A DNA stretch of 64,000 bases from Clostridium sp. TW13 (GCF_024345225.1 NZ_BROD01000001.1:744001-808000); one strand, 5' to 3'. Shown: positions 23,893-34,174, numbered from the stretch's first letter. Notes: generated by a model not told the origin, from the letters alone. Translations and numbers: made by a program.

Positions 23893-25566
23893 ATGAAACC
23901 AAAATTATACTACATATTGAAGCATCGTGATAGAGAGCTGGCAGATGGACAGTTAATGAAGGATATAGTAGCTGGGATAATTGTAGCTATTATAGCTTTA
24001 CCACTATCAGTAGCCCTTGCAATTTCGTCTGGAGTGACACCGGAAAAAGGTCTTATTACAGCAATTATAGCAGGTTTTTGTATTTCTTTATTAGGTGGTA
24101 GCAGAGTACAAATAGGAGGTCCCACGGGAGCCTTTGTTGTAATTATTTATGGGATAATACAGAAGTATGGTTTAGACGGATTAATAATTGCTAGTTTTAT
24201 GGCAGGAGCTATACTTATAGTATTTGGAATTTTAAAGTTTGGCTCATTAATTAAGTACATACCATACCCAATTACTGTTGGATTTACAGCGGGAATTGCA
24301 GTGACTTTATTATCAACACAAGTAAAAGATTTTCTTGGACTTACAATAAATAAGGTTCCATCTGAATTTTTACCAAAATGGGCAGCGTACATAAAAAATA
24401 TTGGAACTATAAATTGGGTTACAGTTCTTATAGGAATACTATCTTTATTAATAATAGTCTTTTGGCCTAAGGTAAATAAGAAGGTTCCAGGTTCTTTAAT
24501 AGCGTTGATTGTTGCAACGTTGATTGTATATTTTGCTAAGTTACCTGTGGCGACAATAGGAAGTCAATTTGGTAATTTATCATCAAGTATTCCAATGCCA
24601 CATATTCCTCATGTGGATCTTAGTACTGTAGGAGAACTTATTAAACCAGCGATAACAATCGCTTTCCTTGCAAGCATAGAGTCGCTGTTATCAGCAGTTG
24701 TTGCCGATGGTATGATAGGTAAAAAGCATAATTCTAATATGGAATTAGTTGCTCAAGGTGTTGCGAACATAGCCTCAGCTTTATTTGGAGGCATACCAGC
24801 CACAGGAGCTATAGCAAGAACAGCAGCAAATGTTAAGAATGGTGGTAGAACCCCTATAGCAGGTATTGTGCATGCTATAACATTATTTCTTATAATGGTT
24901 ATATTTATGCCATTAGCAAAGTATATTCCACTTACTACTCTAGGTGCCATACTTATAGTTGTGTCATATAACATGAGTGAATGGAGAGTATTTAAAGCAA
25001 TGATTAAAGGACCTAAGAGTGATGTAATCATATTATTATTTACGTTTTTCTTAACAGTTATTTTTGATTTAGTTTTAGCAATTGAAATAGGTATGGTAAT
25101 TGCTATGTTATTATTTATGAGAAGAATGGCTGGAACTATTGAAGTAAATAAGTTAGAAGAGGATGATTGCTGTGAAATATTCAATGAATTAGAAGGAATT
25201 GATACAAGCAAGATAGGAAATGAAGTTATTATTTATGACATTGAAGGAGCATTATTCTTTGGTGCAGTAGATACCTTTATGGATATGATGAGACAGGTGG
25301 ATTCATCTGCAGAAGTTCTAATTTTAAGAATGAAACATGTTTCAGTTGTGGATGCTACAGCCTATAATGTACTTAAAAAGGTAGAAGAGAAATGTAGAAG
25401 AGAAAATATAAAACTTGTAATTTCAGGTATTCAACCAGGCCCATTAAAGGTACTTAAGAATATGGGAATGACAACAAGAATAGGAAGAGAAAGATTTACA
25501 AAGAATTTTAGGGAAGCAGTAGTGTTAGCTAATAGCATAAGTGTAAAAAAAGAAAATATAATTTAA
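23893..25566 (+). CDS. SulP-family anion transporter with STAS domain
   Basis: A 557-residue membrane protein starting MKPKLYYILKHRDRELADGQLMKDIVAG, the usual SulP opening. About 12 hydrophobic segments occupy residues 25-415, including IGGPTGAFVV near 76 and the AIARTAANVKNGGRTPIAG region near 305. The C-terminal STAS domain (about 435-545) contains MKHVSVVDATAY, where the Asp-Ala-Thr site of STAS domains lies. The family moves sulfate, bicarbonate or dicarboxylates; the substrate here is unknown. No Shine-Dalgarno sequence is visible before the ATG; the nearest is 75 nt upstream before a short ORF. The in-frame upstream sequence has no credible earlier start. Confidence 0.85.
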   Translation: MKPKLYYILKHRDRELADGQLMKDIVAGIIVAIIALPLSVALAISSGVTPEKGLITAIIAGFCISLLGGSRVQIGGPTGAFVVIIYGIIQKYGLDGLIIASFMAGAILIVFGILKFGSLIKYIPYPITVGFTAGIAVTLLSTQVKDFLGLTINKVPSEFLPKWAAYIKNIGTINWVTVLIGILSLLIIVFWPKVNKKVPGSLIALIVATLIVYFAKLPVATIGSQFGNLSSSIPMPHIPHVDLSTVGELIKPAITIAFLASIESLLSAVVADGMIGKKHNSNMELVAQGVANIASALFGGIPATGAIARTAANVKNGGRTPIAGIVHAITLFLIMVIFMPLAKYIPLTTLGAILIVVSYNMSEWRVFKAMIKGPKSDVIILLFTFFLTVIFDLVLAIEIGMVIAMLLFMRRMAGTIEVNKLEEDDCCEIFNELEGIDTSKIGNEVIIYDIEGALFFGAVDTFMDMMRQVDSSAEVLILRMKHVSVVDATAYNVLKKVEEKCRRENIKLVISGIQPGPLKVLKNMGMTTRIGRERFTKNFREAVVLANSISVKKENII

Positions 25567-25602
25567 GGTATATTGAGGTAGTTGTTCTTTTGGAATATGC
25601 CT
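25566..25602. repeat. Short inverted repeat at the SulP stop codon
   Basis: AGGTATATT (25566-25574) pairs with AATATGCCT (25594-25602), one G-U pair. Its ATGCCT end resembles the ends of the palindromic elements at 12278 and 32124, but the interior differs, so kinship is uncertain. Confidence 0.25.
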
Positions 25603-25616
25603 AATATCTTTTTGAA

Positions 25617-25660
25617 ATACTAACAGTATAATATATTATACTGTTAGTATTTTTTTTATT
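25617..25660 (+). terminator. Intrinsic terminator after the SulP gene
   Basis: A near-perfect palindrome with arms ATACTAACAGTATAAT and ATTATACTGTTAGTAT, directly followed by eight T residues. Confidence 0.92.
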
Positions 25661-25746
25661 TACTTAAAATAAATTTGTTTAAACGGATTTTACTTAAAAT
25701 AATTTAGAATAAATAAATTTTGCTTAAAAATATAAAGAAAAAGTTC

Positions 25747-25784
25747 AAAATAATATATTATTTTAATAAGAAGTGTGCTATACT
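25747..25784 (+). promoter_or_regulatory. Possible gltB promoter with palindromic operator
   Basis: In the 332-bp gap before gltB, an 18-bp perfect palindrome AAAATAATATATTATTTT (25747-25764) lies just upstream of TGCTATACT (25776-25784), an extended -10 sequence. A regulator overlapping the -35 region is plausible. The palindrome is pure A/T and could be chance. Confidence 0.3.
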
Positions 25785-25897
25785 GTTGTAAAATATATAA
25801 TATATTGAAGATAAAAATAACATATTATCATAAAAAACGTGAAATAAATGACATTTATGTTAATGTGGTTTCATAGAAAATAGGAAAGGTGATGTAA

Positions 25898-28800
25898 ATG
25901 GTGGGAAAGGAAAGACTAAATTCAGGATTATATGATTCAAAGTTTGAGCATGATGCATGTGGTATTGGAGCAATTGCTAATATTAAGGGACAAAAACATC
26001 ACAAAATAGTTAGTGATGCTTTGGAAATACTTGTAAGACTTGAGCATAGAGGGGGAATGGGTGCTGAAGAAAATACAGGTGATGGTGCAGGAATACTAGT
26101 GCAAATACCAGATGAATTTTTTAGAAGAATTCTTGCGCAGAAAAACATTGAACTGCCAAAAGAAGGCGATTATGCTGTAGCTAATTTATTTTTATCAAAG
26201 GATGAAAGTAAAAGGGAGTTAGCAAAAAGAGAGTTTCAACAATGTTTAGAAGCTGAAGGTATTGAATTCATAACTTGGAGAGAAGTGCCTACAGATCCTA
26301 ATGGTTTAGGAAAAACAGCTTTAAAGGGAATGCCATATTTTATACAAGCTTTTGTTAAGAAGCCTCAGGATATACAAGCTGGTATAGACTTTGAAAGAAG
26401 ATTATATATAAGTAGAAGAATTGCAGAAAAGAAGATATCTCAATTTGAAGAATTTAAAGAAGATATTTTTTATGTTGCATCGTTCTCATCAAGAACTATC
26501 GTTTATAAAGGAATGCTTTTAGCAACACAACTTAGAGATTTTTATGGAGATTTAAAGCATGATGATTTCAAAAGTGCATTGGCATTAGTACATTCAAGAT
26601 ATAGTACTAATACATTCCCAAGCTGGGAAAAAGCTCACCCTAATAGATACATGATTCATAATGGGGAGATTAATACATTAAGAGGCAATGTTAACTGGTT
26701 CTATACTCGTGAAAATACATTGGAATCAAAAGTTCTTGGTGATGAAATCAAGAAGGTGCTTCCAATAATAAATAAAGAGGGCTCTGATTCAGCTATTTTA
26801 GATAATACATTAGAGTTTCTAATGATGAATGGCAAGGATTTACCATTAGCAGTTATGATGGCAATTCCTGAGCCATGGAGCAAAGTTAAGGATATGGACA
26901 AAACAAAGAAGGACTTCTATAGATATCAAGCAAATCTATTAGAGCCTTGGGATGGTCCAGCTGCAGTAGTGTTTACTGATGGAGAAAAATTAGGGGCAGT
27001 GTTAGATAGAAATGGATTAAGACCAGCTAGATATTATGTAACAGAGGATGGTTACTTAATCTTATCATCTGAAGTTGGAGTTTTACCTATAGATCAAAGC
27101 AAAGTTAAGATTAAAGAGAGGCTAAGACCAGGAAAGATGTTATTAGTTGATACTGTAAAGGGTGAACTAATAAATGATGAGGAATTAAAGCAAAGTTACG
27201 CAACAAAGCATCCTTATGGGGAATGGCTTGAAAAGAATCTATTAACTTTAGATGAGCTTGAAGTTCAAGGAGAAGATGAAGCTGTTGAAAACCTAGTGAA
27301 GAAGCAAAAGGCGTTTGGCTATACTTACGAAGATGTAAATGGTAACTTAATTCCTATGGGGGCAAAAGGAGAAGAACCAATAGGAGCAATGGGAATTGAT
27401 GCACCATTAGCTGTATTGTCTGAAAAACCTCAACCTTTATATAACTACTTTAAGCAGCTTTTTGCTCAAGTAACTAATCCTCCTATTGATGCTATGCGAG
27501 AAGAGATAGTAACAGCTACAGAAACTTATTTAGGCTCAGAAGGAAATCTTCTTGATGAGGTAGAAGAAAACTGTAAGCAGCTTAAATTAGAGATTCCTAT
27601 ACTAAAAAATGAAGAGCTTAGAAAGATAAAAGCTTTAAACAGAGATGGATTTAAGACAGTTGAATTGCCTATGCTATTTGATAATTGTGAAGAGAACGGC
27701 TCTTTAGAGAAAGCTTTAGAAGAATTGTTTACTTTAGCAGATGTTAAGATAACAGAAGGAAACAATATATTAGTTCTTACAGATAGAGGTATAAGCAAAG
27801 AAAAAGCAGCTATTCCTTCATTACTTGCAGTTGCAGGATTACATCATCATTTAATTAAGCAAGGTACAAGAACAAAGGTATCAATAGTATTGGAGAGTGG
27901 AGAACCAAGAGAAGTTCACCATTTTGCAGCATTATTAGGATTTGGAGTATCAGCAGTAAATCCATATTTAGCATATGAAACATTAAAGGATCAAATTGCT
28001 AAAGGTAAGTTAGATGTTGATTATGATAAGGCAGTGTACAATTTTAATAAAGCAGCAACCAAAGGAATAGTAAAGACATTATCAAAAATGGGTATATCTA
28101 CAATACAATCTTATCAAGGGGCACAAATATTTGAGGCTATTGGATTAAATAGTGATTTTATCGAAAAATATTTTACTGGTACAGCAAGTCGAATCAGTGG
28201 AATAGGGATTGATGAAATTCAAAAAGAGACTTTGATGAAGCATAAGGTTGCATTTAAGGAGAGTGCTTTTGCAGACTCATTAGATAGTGATGGAAGCATT
28301 AAATTCAGAAGTGGAAAAGAGGAACATCTATATAATCCTCTAGTAATTCATAAATTACAAGAGTCAACTAAAACAGGTGATTACGGATTATATAAAGAAT
28401 ATTCTCAGTTATTAAATCAAGATGAAGCGTACAACACATTAAGAGGAATTTTAGATTTCAAATTTGAACAAAATCCTATTCCTTTAGATGAGGTTGAAAG
28501 TGTTGAATCTATAGTAAAGAGATTCAAAACTGGAGCAATGTCTTATGGCTCTATCTCAAAAGAAGCTCATGAAGCATTAGCAATAGCTATGAACAGACTA
28601 GGTGGAAAATCTAATACTGGTGAAGGTGGAGAAGACAGAGAAAGATTCTTAACAGAAGGTACTGAAGAAAATAGATGTTCAGCTATTAAGCAAGTAGCCT
28701 CTGGTAGATTTGGAGTTACTTCAGAATATCTTGTAAATGCAAAAGAAATTCAAATAAAGATGGCACAAGGAGCAAAACCAGGTGAAGGAGGTCAACTTCC

Positions 28801-30469
28801 AGCATCTAAGGTATATCCATGGGTTGCAAAGACAAGACATTCTACAACAGGAGTTGGACTTATATCACCACCACCTCATCATGATATATATTCAATAGAG
28901 GATTTGTCACAATTAATATTTGACTTAAAAAATGCAAATAGAAATGCAAGAATCTCTGTAAAACTTGTATCTGAAGCAGGTGTAGGTACAGTTGCAGCTG
29001 GAGTTGCTAAAGGTGGAGCGGAGGTTATATTAATTTCAGGTTATGATGGAGGAACAGGAGCAGCTCCTAGAACTTCAATTAAGCATGCAGGACTTCCATG
29101 GGAATTAGGACTTGCGGAAGCAAACCAAACATTAATTAAAAATAACCTTAGAGGCAGAGTTGTTATTGAAACAGATGGAAAGTTGATGACAGGAAGAGAT
29201 GTTGCTATAGCTGCTTTGCTTGGAGCAGAAGAGTTTGGATTTGCAACAGCACCATTAGTAACTTTAGGTTGTGTAATGATGAGAGTATGCAATTTAAACA
29301 CTTGTCCAGTAGGAGTTGCAACTCAAGATGAAGAATTAAGAAAGAGATTTAAAGGAAAGCCAGAATATGTTGTTAACTTTATGCACTTTGTTGCTGAAGA
29401 GCTTAGAGAGTATATGGCTAAACTTGGCTTCAGAACAATTGATGAAATGGTTGGAAGAGTAGATAAGCTAGTTCAGAAATCAGAAGTCAAGGGATGGAAA
29501 GCTAGTAAATTAGATGTATCTCAATTAATATATAAAGAACCAGTTGCCGAAGGATATTCAAAGGTCTTTGATAAAGCAGAAGCTTATGATTTCAAACTTG
29601 AAAACAGCGTAGATGTTGTTGAATTCTTAGAAAAAGCTAAACCAGCTTTGGAAAAGGGTGAGAAGGTAGAATTTGAAGTAAATGTTACTAATGTGAACAG
29701 AACTTTAGGTACTATATTAGGTTCAGAAGTTACTAAAATCTATAAGGGAGAAGCTTTAACAGAGGATACTATTAAAATTAAGTGCAATGGTTCAGGTGGT
29801 CAAAGTTTTGGTGCTTTCATACCAAGAGGAATTACTCTTGAAATGGAAGGAGATTTAAATGACTATGTAGGTAAAGGCCTTTCAGGTGGAAAGATTATTG
29901 CTTATCCAAATGCAAAATCAACATTTAAATATGATGAAAATGTAATTGTTGGAAATGTAGCGCTTTATGGTGCTACAAGTGGAGAAGCTTATTTTTCAGG
30001 TATAGCTGGAGAAAGGTTTGCCGTAAGAAACTCAGGTGCTAAGGCTGTAGTTGAAGGTGTTGGCGACCATGGTTGTGAATACATGACAGGTGGTATGGTT
30101 GCAATCATTGGAACTATCGGAAAGAACTTTGCAGCAGGTATGAGTGGGGGATTAGCATATGTGTATGATGAGTCAGGATTAGCTGCTAAAAATATAAATA
30201 CAGAATTTATTACAATTAAAGAGCTAGATTCTGAGGATATAGTAAACTTAAAAGAACTATTAAACAATCATTATAAATACACTAAATCTCAAAAGGCTCA
30301 AGGTATATTAAATAAATTCAATGAGGAAGCTAAAAAGTTTGTAAAGATAATGCCAAAGGATTACGAAATTATGCTTCAACTTATCAAAGAAAAGAAGGCA
30401 GAAGGTCTTAGTGAGGAAGAAGCTACAATAGCAGCCTTCAATATTAGAACAGGAAAGGTACAGAGATAG
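25898..30469 (+). CDS. gltB: Glutamate synthase, large (alpha) subunit
   Basis: A 1523-residue enzyme that makes two glutamates from glutamine and 2-oxoglutarate. Cys21 in EHDACGIGA is the N-terminal nucleophile of the class II glutaminase after loss of a 20-residue propeptide (glutaminase about 21-430). A central domain (about 470-780) is followed by the FMN barrel (about 830-1210) with GEGGQLP and SGYDGGTGAAPRTSIKHAG. Cys1125, Cys1131 and Cys1136 (Cx5Cx4C, ending CNLNTCPVG) bind the 3Fe-4S cluster. A C-terminal Gly-rich beta-helix (about 1270-1480) ends the protein. Length and order match bacterial GltB. AAAGGTGATG precedes the ATG. gltD follows after 12 nt. Confidence 0.96.
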   Translation: MVGKERLNSGLYDSKFEHDACGIGAIANIKGQKHHKIVSDALEILVRLEHRGGMGAEENTGDGAGILVQIPDEFFRRILAQKNIELPKEGDYAVANLFLSKDESKRELAKREFQQCLEAEGIEFITWREVPTDPNGLGKTALKGMPYFIQAFVKKPQDIQAGIDFERRLYISRRIAEKKISQFEEFKEDIFYVASFSSRTIVYKGMLLATQLRDFYGDLKHDDFKSALALVHSRYSTNTFPSWEKAHPNRYMIHNGEINTLRGNVNWFYTRENTLESKVLGDEIKKVLPIINKEGSDSAILDNTLEFLMMNGKDLPLAVMMAIPEPWSKVKDMDKTKKDFYRYQANLLEPWDGPAAVVFTDGEKLGAVLDRNGLRPARYYVTEDGYLILSSEVGVLPIDQSKVKIKERLRPGKMLLVDTVKGELINDEELKQSYATKHPYGEWLEKNLLTLDELEVQGEDEAVENLVKKQKAFGYTYEDVNGNLIPMGAKGEEPIGAMGIDAPLAVLSEKPQPLYNYFKQLFAQVTNPPIDAMREEIVTATETYLGSEGNLLDEVEENCKQLKLEIPILKNEELRKIKALNRDGFKTVELPMLFDNCEENGSLEKALEELFTLADVKITEGNNILVLTDRGISKEKAAIPSLLAVAGLHHHLIKQGTRTKVSIVLESGEPREVHHFAALLGFGVSAVNPYLAYETLKDQIAKGKLDVDYDKAVYNFNKAATKGIVKTLSKMGISTIQSYQGAQIFEAIGLNSDFIEKYFTGTASRISGIGIDEIQKETLMKHKVAFKESAFADSLDSDGSIKFRSGKEEHLYNPLVIHKLQESTKTGDYGLYKEYSQLLNQDEAYNTLRGILDFKFEQNPIPLDEVESVESIVKRFKTGAMSYGSISKEAHEALAIAMNRLGGKSNTGEGGEDRERFLTEGTEENRCSAIKQVASGRFGVTSEYLVNAKEIQIKMAQGAKPGEGGQLPASKVYPWVAKTRHSTTGVGLISPPPHHDIYSIEDLSQLIFDLKNANRNARISVKLVSEAGVGTVAAGVAKGGAEVILISGYDGGTGAAPRTSIKHAGLPWELGLAEANQTLIKNNLRGRVVIETDGKLMTGRDVAIAALLGAEEFGFATAPLVTLGCVMMRVCNLNTCPVGVATQDEELRKRFKGKPEYVVNFMHFVAEELREYMAKLGFRTIDEMVGRVDKLVQKSEVKGWKASKLDVSQLIYKEPVAEGYSKVFDKAEAYDFKLENSVDVVEFLEKAKPALEKGEKVEFEVNVTNVNRTLGTILGSEVTKIYKGEALTEDTIKIKCNGSGGQSFGAFIPRGITLEMEGDLNDYVGKGLSGGKIIAYPNAKSTFKYDENVIVGNVALYGATSGEAYFSGIAGERFAVRNSGAKAVVEGVGDHGCEYMTGGMVAIIGTIGKNFAAGMSGGLAYVYDESGLAAKNINTEFITIKELDSEDIVNLKELLNNHYKYTKSQKAQGILNKFNEEAKKFVKIMPKDYEIMLQLIKEKKAEGLSEEEATIAAFNIRTGKVQR

Positions 30470-30481
30470 GAGGTATTTATA

Positions 30482-31951
30482 ATGGGAAAACCAACAGGAT
30501 TTTTAGAGTATGAAAGAAAAGTAAGTGAAGCAGAATCTCCAAAAGATAGAATCCAACATTATAATGAATTTCACACCTATTTAAGTAAAGAAGATCAGGA
30601 AATTCAGGGCGCTAGATGTATGGATTGTGGAGTTCCATTCTGCCAATCAGGAATATTGATTAAAGGTATGGTATCAGGTTGTCCTCTTAACAACCTAATA
30701 CCTGAATGGAATGATTTAATATACAGAGGACAATGGAAGGAAGCTGTTGAGAGATTGCTTAAAACTAATAACTTCCCTGAATTTACAGGAAGAGTTTGCC
30801 CAGCACCTTGTGAAGCTGGATGCACAGCAGGGTTAAATGGACCATCTGTTTCTATTAAGGAAAATGAATGCTCAATTATTGAAAGAGCGTATGAAGAAGG
30901 TGTAATTAAACCTAATATTCCAAAGAATAGAACTGGAAAAAAGGTTGCTGTTATAGGTTCAGGTCCTGCTGGTCTTGCAGCAGCAGATTCTCTTAATAAG
31001 TATGGACATGAAGTGACTGTTTTTGAGAGAAGTGATAGGTTTGGTGGATTATTAATGTATGGAATACCAAATATGAAGCTTGAAAAGAGAATTATTGAAA
31101 GAAAACTAGACATAATGAGAACTGAGGGTGTTAAGTTTATCAATAATGCGAATGTAGGACAAAATTATAAAAAAGATGATATTTTAAATGAATTTGACGC
31201 TGTTGTTTTGGCTTGTGGAGCATCTAATCCTAGAGATTTGAAAGCACCAGGAAGAGAATTAAAGGGAATATATTTTGCTGTAGACTTCTTAAAACAAAAT
31301 ACAAAAAGTCTTTTAGATTCAAATCATGAAGATGATAATTATATATCTGTGAAAGATAAGAATGTTATTGTCATTGGTGGTGGAGATACAGGAACAGATT
31401 GTGTTGCTACTTCCTTAAGACATGGATGTAAGAGTGTAAAGCAATTTGAGATTATGGGTGAGCCTCCAAAAGAGAGAACTGCTAACAATCCATGGCCACA
31501 ATGGCCAAGAGTTCTAAAAGTGGACTATGGTCAAGAGGAATTCATTGAAATGTATGGAAGAGATCCACGTGAGTACAACATAAGTGTAAAAACTTTTGAA
31601 GGTGATGAGTCTGGAAATTTAAAAACTGTAAAGACAGTAAGAGTTAATTGGGAAAAGAATGAAAAGGGTGCTATGGTTCCAAAGGAAATAGAAGGATCAG
31701 AAGAAATTTTTGAAGCAGATGTTGTATTTTTGGCCATGGGATTCCTAGGAGCAGAACAATATGTAGTTGATGAATTTAAGATTGAGCAGGATGCTAGAAG
31801 CAATGTAAAGGCTGAATATGGCGAATTCAAAACTAATGTAGATAAGGTGTTTACAGCTGGAGATATGAGAAGAGGTCAATCACTTGTGGTTTGGGCAATT
31901 AGAGAAGGTAGAGATGCAGCTACAAAGGTTAATGAATATCTTGGAAATTAG
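30482..31951 (+). CDS. gltD: Glutamate synthase, small (beta) subunit
   Basis: A 489-residue FAD/NAD(P)H oxidoreductase that passes electrons to GltB. N-terminal cysteine clusters (CMDCGVPFC near residue 40, [13 protein letters not shown] near 62, CPAPCEAGC near 101) bind 4Fe-4S centres. The FAD motif [12 protein letters not shown] lies near 158 and the second nucleotide motif GGGDTGTDC near 299. [14 protein letters not shown] near 460 is the conserved C-terminal FAD segment. The ribosome site GGAGG and the 12-nt gap to gltB indicate one operon. Confidence 0.95.
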   Translation: MGKPTGFLEYERKVSEAESPKDRIQHYNEFHTYLSKEDQEIQGARCMDCGVPFCQSGILIKGMVSGCPLNNLIPEWNDLIYRGQWKEAVERLLKTNNFPEFTGRVCPAPCEAGCTAGLNGPSVSIKENECSIIERAYEEGVIKPNIPKNRTGKKVAVIGSGPAGLAAADSLNKYGHEVTVFERSDRFGGLLMYGIPNMKLEKRIIERKLDIMRTEGVKFINNANVGQNYKKDDILNEFDAVVLACGASNPRDLKAPGRELKGIYFAVDFLKQNTKSLLDSNHEDDNYISVKDKNVIVIGGGDTGTDCVATSLRHGCKSVKQFEIMGEPPKERTANNPWPQWPRVLKVDYGQEEFIEMYGRDPREYNISVKTFEGDESGNLKTVKTVRVNWEKNEKGAMVPKEIEGSEEIFEADVVFLAMGFLGAEQYVVDEFKIEQDARSNVKAEYGEFKTNVDKVFTAGDMRRGQSLVVWAIREGRDAATKVNEYLGN

Positions 31952-32056
31952 GCCTTAAAGAAATATTTACATTTAATAATTTTTGATTCCGCAGAGAATT
32001 GAAAAAGATTATTAGTATAACCAATAATAATATAATATGAAAAATATAAACAAAGG

Positions 32057-32118
32057 GAAAACAAATTAGAGACTATGTGTTATTATAACTGTAGAAGTTC
32101 AATTTGTTTTCTTTTTTG
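32057..32118 (+). terminator. Probable terminator after gltBD
   Basis: GAAAACAAATT (32057-32067) pairs with AATTTGTTTTC (32101-32111), followed by six T residues. The loop is 33 nt. Confidence 0.65.
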
Positions 32119-32123
32119 TTTTT

Positions 32124-32175
32124 AGACGTCTGAAAATAAATAACATATGGAATTATTTATTTTTTCAAGATGCCT
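32124..32175. repeat. Palindromic intergenic element, copy C
   Basis: Left arm AGACGTCTGAAAATAAATAA (32124-32143) and right arm (32153-32175, TTATTTATTTTTTC then AAGATGCCT) form a nearly perfect inverted repeat around CATATGGAA. The right half matches those at 10020-10053 and 12317-12347. It lies 64 bp before the DUF1294 start. Confidence 0.55.
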
Positions 32176-32238
32176 TAGGAAAGAAAACTAAAAAATAATT
32201 TTAATTAGAAGAAAAAATATATATTAGAAGGAGAAATT

Positions 32239-32508
32239 ATGGTTAAGATAATAGTGGCGTATTTAATAATTATAAATACTATTGGATTTTTCACTATGTT
32301 AATTGATAAAAGAAAAGCTGAAAAGAAAAAGTGGAGAATTCCAGAAAAAAATATATTTTTCATTGCTGCTATAGGTGGTAGTTTAGGAGCGATGATTGGT
32401 ATGTATGTTTTTAGACACAAAACAAAACATTGGTATTTTAAGTTTCTTTTTACAGTGTTTTTGATTGCACACATGCTAATTTTATATTATTTTTTATTTA
32501 AGAAATAA
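32239..32508 (+). CDS. DUF1294 small membrane protein
   Basis: An 89-residue protein with three hydrophobic segments (about 4-22, 39-58 and 68-86). The conserved DUF1294 pattern is present: MLIDKRKAEKKKWRIPEK after helix 1, then GGSLGAMIGMYVFRHKTKH before the last helix. It is an integral membrane protein of unknown function. GAAGGAGAAATT gives a good ribosome site. Monocistronic, downstream of palindrome C; the 225 bp after it hold no recognised gene or terminator. Confidence 0.8.
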   Translation: MVKIIVAYLIIINTIGFFTMLIDKRKAEKKKWRIPEKNIFFIAAIGGSLGAMIGMYVFRHKTKHWYFKFLFTVFLIAHMLILYYFLFKK

Positions 32509-32732
32509 TGATATATACGTATATAGAAAATGTTTTCTGATATTAAAATTGTTTTTGTAATCATATAAAAATATTATATTAATAAAAAGCATATGAAATG
32601 GTGGAAAATGTAAATTAAAGTTAGCTTGATTTTTCATTTTGATTGAAATATATTATATAAGGCTATTAATATATTTTAATAGTATAGTAATTATGTAAAA
32701 ATATATTCATAAATAAGTTTGGAAGTGATTAA

Positions 32733-34124
32733 ATGGGCAATTATATTTTAAGCGCAACAGCTATATTTCAAATTATAGTATTTATGTTAACATTATATTC
32801 ATTGATACTTGGAGTAGTTGGGTTATGGAGAAAGAAAGAAAAAAAGAATTTTGAGCCTAAAAAGAAATTCATTTGTATAGTAGCAGCACATAATGAAGAA
32901 GTAGTTATAGGCAATTGTGTAGATAGTTTAAAAAAACAAAACTATCCTTCAGATATGTATGATATATACGTAATAGCTGATAATTGTACTGATAAAACTG
33001 CTGAGATAGCTAGAAAGCATGGAGCAAAAGTATTTGAAAGAAAGAACAAGGAAAAAAGAGGTAAGGGTTATGCTTTAGAGTGGATGTTTGAAAAAATATT
33101 CAAGATGGATAATTGCTATGATACGATTACTATATTTGATGCAGATAATATTATAGATTCAGACTTCTTAAAAGAAATGAATTCTAAAATGCTTGAAGGT
33201 TACAAGGTGGTTCAGGGTTATTTAGATTCTAAAAACCCATATGATTCATGGATTACTCAAAGTTATTCAATGGCTTTTTGGTCTCAAAATAGGGCCTTTC
33301 AATTATCAAGAAGTAATTTAGGTTTGTCTAATCAAATAGGTGGAACAGGATTTGTAATTGATATAAACATATTAAAAGAATTAGGATGGGGAGCTACATG
33401 CTTAACAGAAGACTTGGAATTTACATGTAAACTTATCTTAAATGGTGAGATGGTAGGTTGGGCGCATGAAGCAAAAATATATGATGAAAAACCTCTTACG
33501 CTTAAACAATCATGGAATCAAAGAAAAAGATGGATGCAAGGCTTTTCAGATGTTGCGTCAAGGTTCTTCTTTAAACTACTTAAGAAAAGTATAAAGGAAA
33601 GAAGCTTTAAAATGTTTGATTGTGCATTATATGTAATGCAGCCAATAACTACAATATTGCTAGCAATTTCGTTGGTAATAACTTTAGTGCAAAACAATAC
33701 GACAGGTATGCACATATTCGTAATAAATTATTTATTTAATGCTGATGTATGGAAGCTATTTGTTATGTTTCAATTTATTCTTACTCCTTTATATTTGCTA
33801 GTGGATAAGAAAATATCAAAAAGAATGTTTTCTATTATTGTATTATATTCTTTAAATGTAATAGTATTACCGGCACTGCTTGGAGAAGCTCAAAAGAATA
33901 TGCTTGTTAATATATCAGCTAATGTAGCTTACTTAGCAATATTTATGATTTTATCCGCTTTATTATCAGGAAAAAAAGGATTTATGTATTTCTTTAGATT
34001 TTTGATGTATTCTATATACACATTGACTTGGATTCCTATTACTATTCAAGGTATGTTGAATAAAAACAATAAGGAATGGAATCATACAAAACATGTAAGA
34101 GAAATTGGTATATATGATGTATAG
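32733..34124 (+). CDS. Membrane GT2 glycosyltransferase, PgaC/BcsA-like processive type
   Basis: A 463-residue family 2 enzyme. One N-terminal membrane helix (about 6-30) precedes the GT-A domain (about 45-280) with VAAHNEEVVIGN, DADNIID near 144, a TEDLEF acceptor-site motif near 229 and QRKRW near 263, the Q-x-x-RW signature of processive synthases. Four or more C-terminal helices (about 300-450) form a likely export channel. Such enzymes polymerise N-acetylglucosamine, glucose or hyaluronan-like chains, or transfer single sugars to lipids. No pga, bcs or ica partner genes are adjacent, so the product is unknown. Confidence 0.82.
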   Translation: MGNYILSATAIFQIIVFMLTLYSLILGVVGLWRKKEKKNFEPKKKFICIVAAHNEEVVIGNCVDSLKKQNYPSDMYDIYVIADNCTDKTAEIARKHGAKVFERKNKEKRGKGYALEWMFEKIFKMDNCYDTITIFDADNIIDSDFLKEMNSKMLEGYKVVQGYLDSKNPYDSWITQSYSMAFWSQNRAFQLSRSNLGLSNQIGGTGFVIDINILKELGWGATCLTEDLEFTCKLILNGEMVGWAHEAKIYDEKPLTLKQSWNQRKRWMQGFSDVASRFFFKLLKKSIKERSFKMFDCALYVMQPITTILLAISLVITLVQNNTTGMHIFVINYLFNADVWKLFVMFQFILTPLYLLVDKKISKRMFSIIVLYSLNVIVLPALLGEAQKNMLVNISANVAYLAIFMILSALLSGKKGFMYFFRFLMYSIYTLTWIPITIQGMLNKNNKEWNHTKHVREIGIYDV

Positions 34125-34174
34125 TTAAGTAAAGTATGAAGGGTAGCAAAAGTAAATAGATATATGATAAAATG

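Noticed and set aside
25832-25892. Short ORF MTFMLMWFHRK upstream of gltB
   Set aside because: No Shine-Dalgarno sequence at a suitable distance, no associated hairpin or terminator, and no amino-acid bias related to glutamate.
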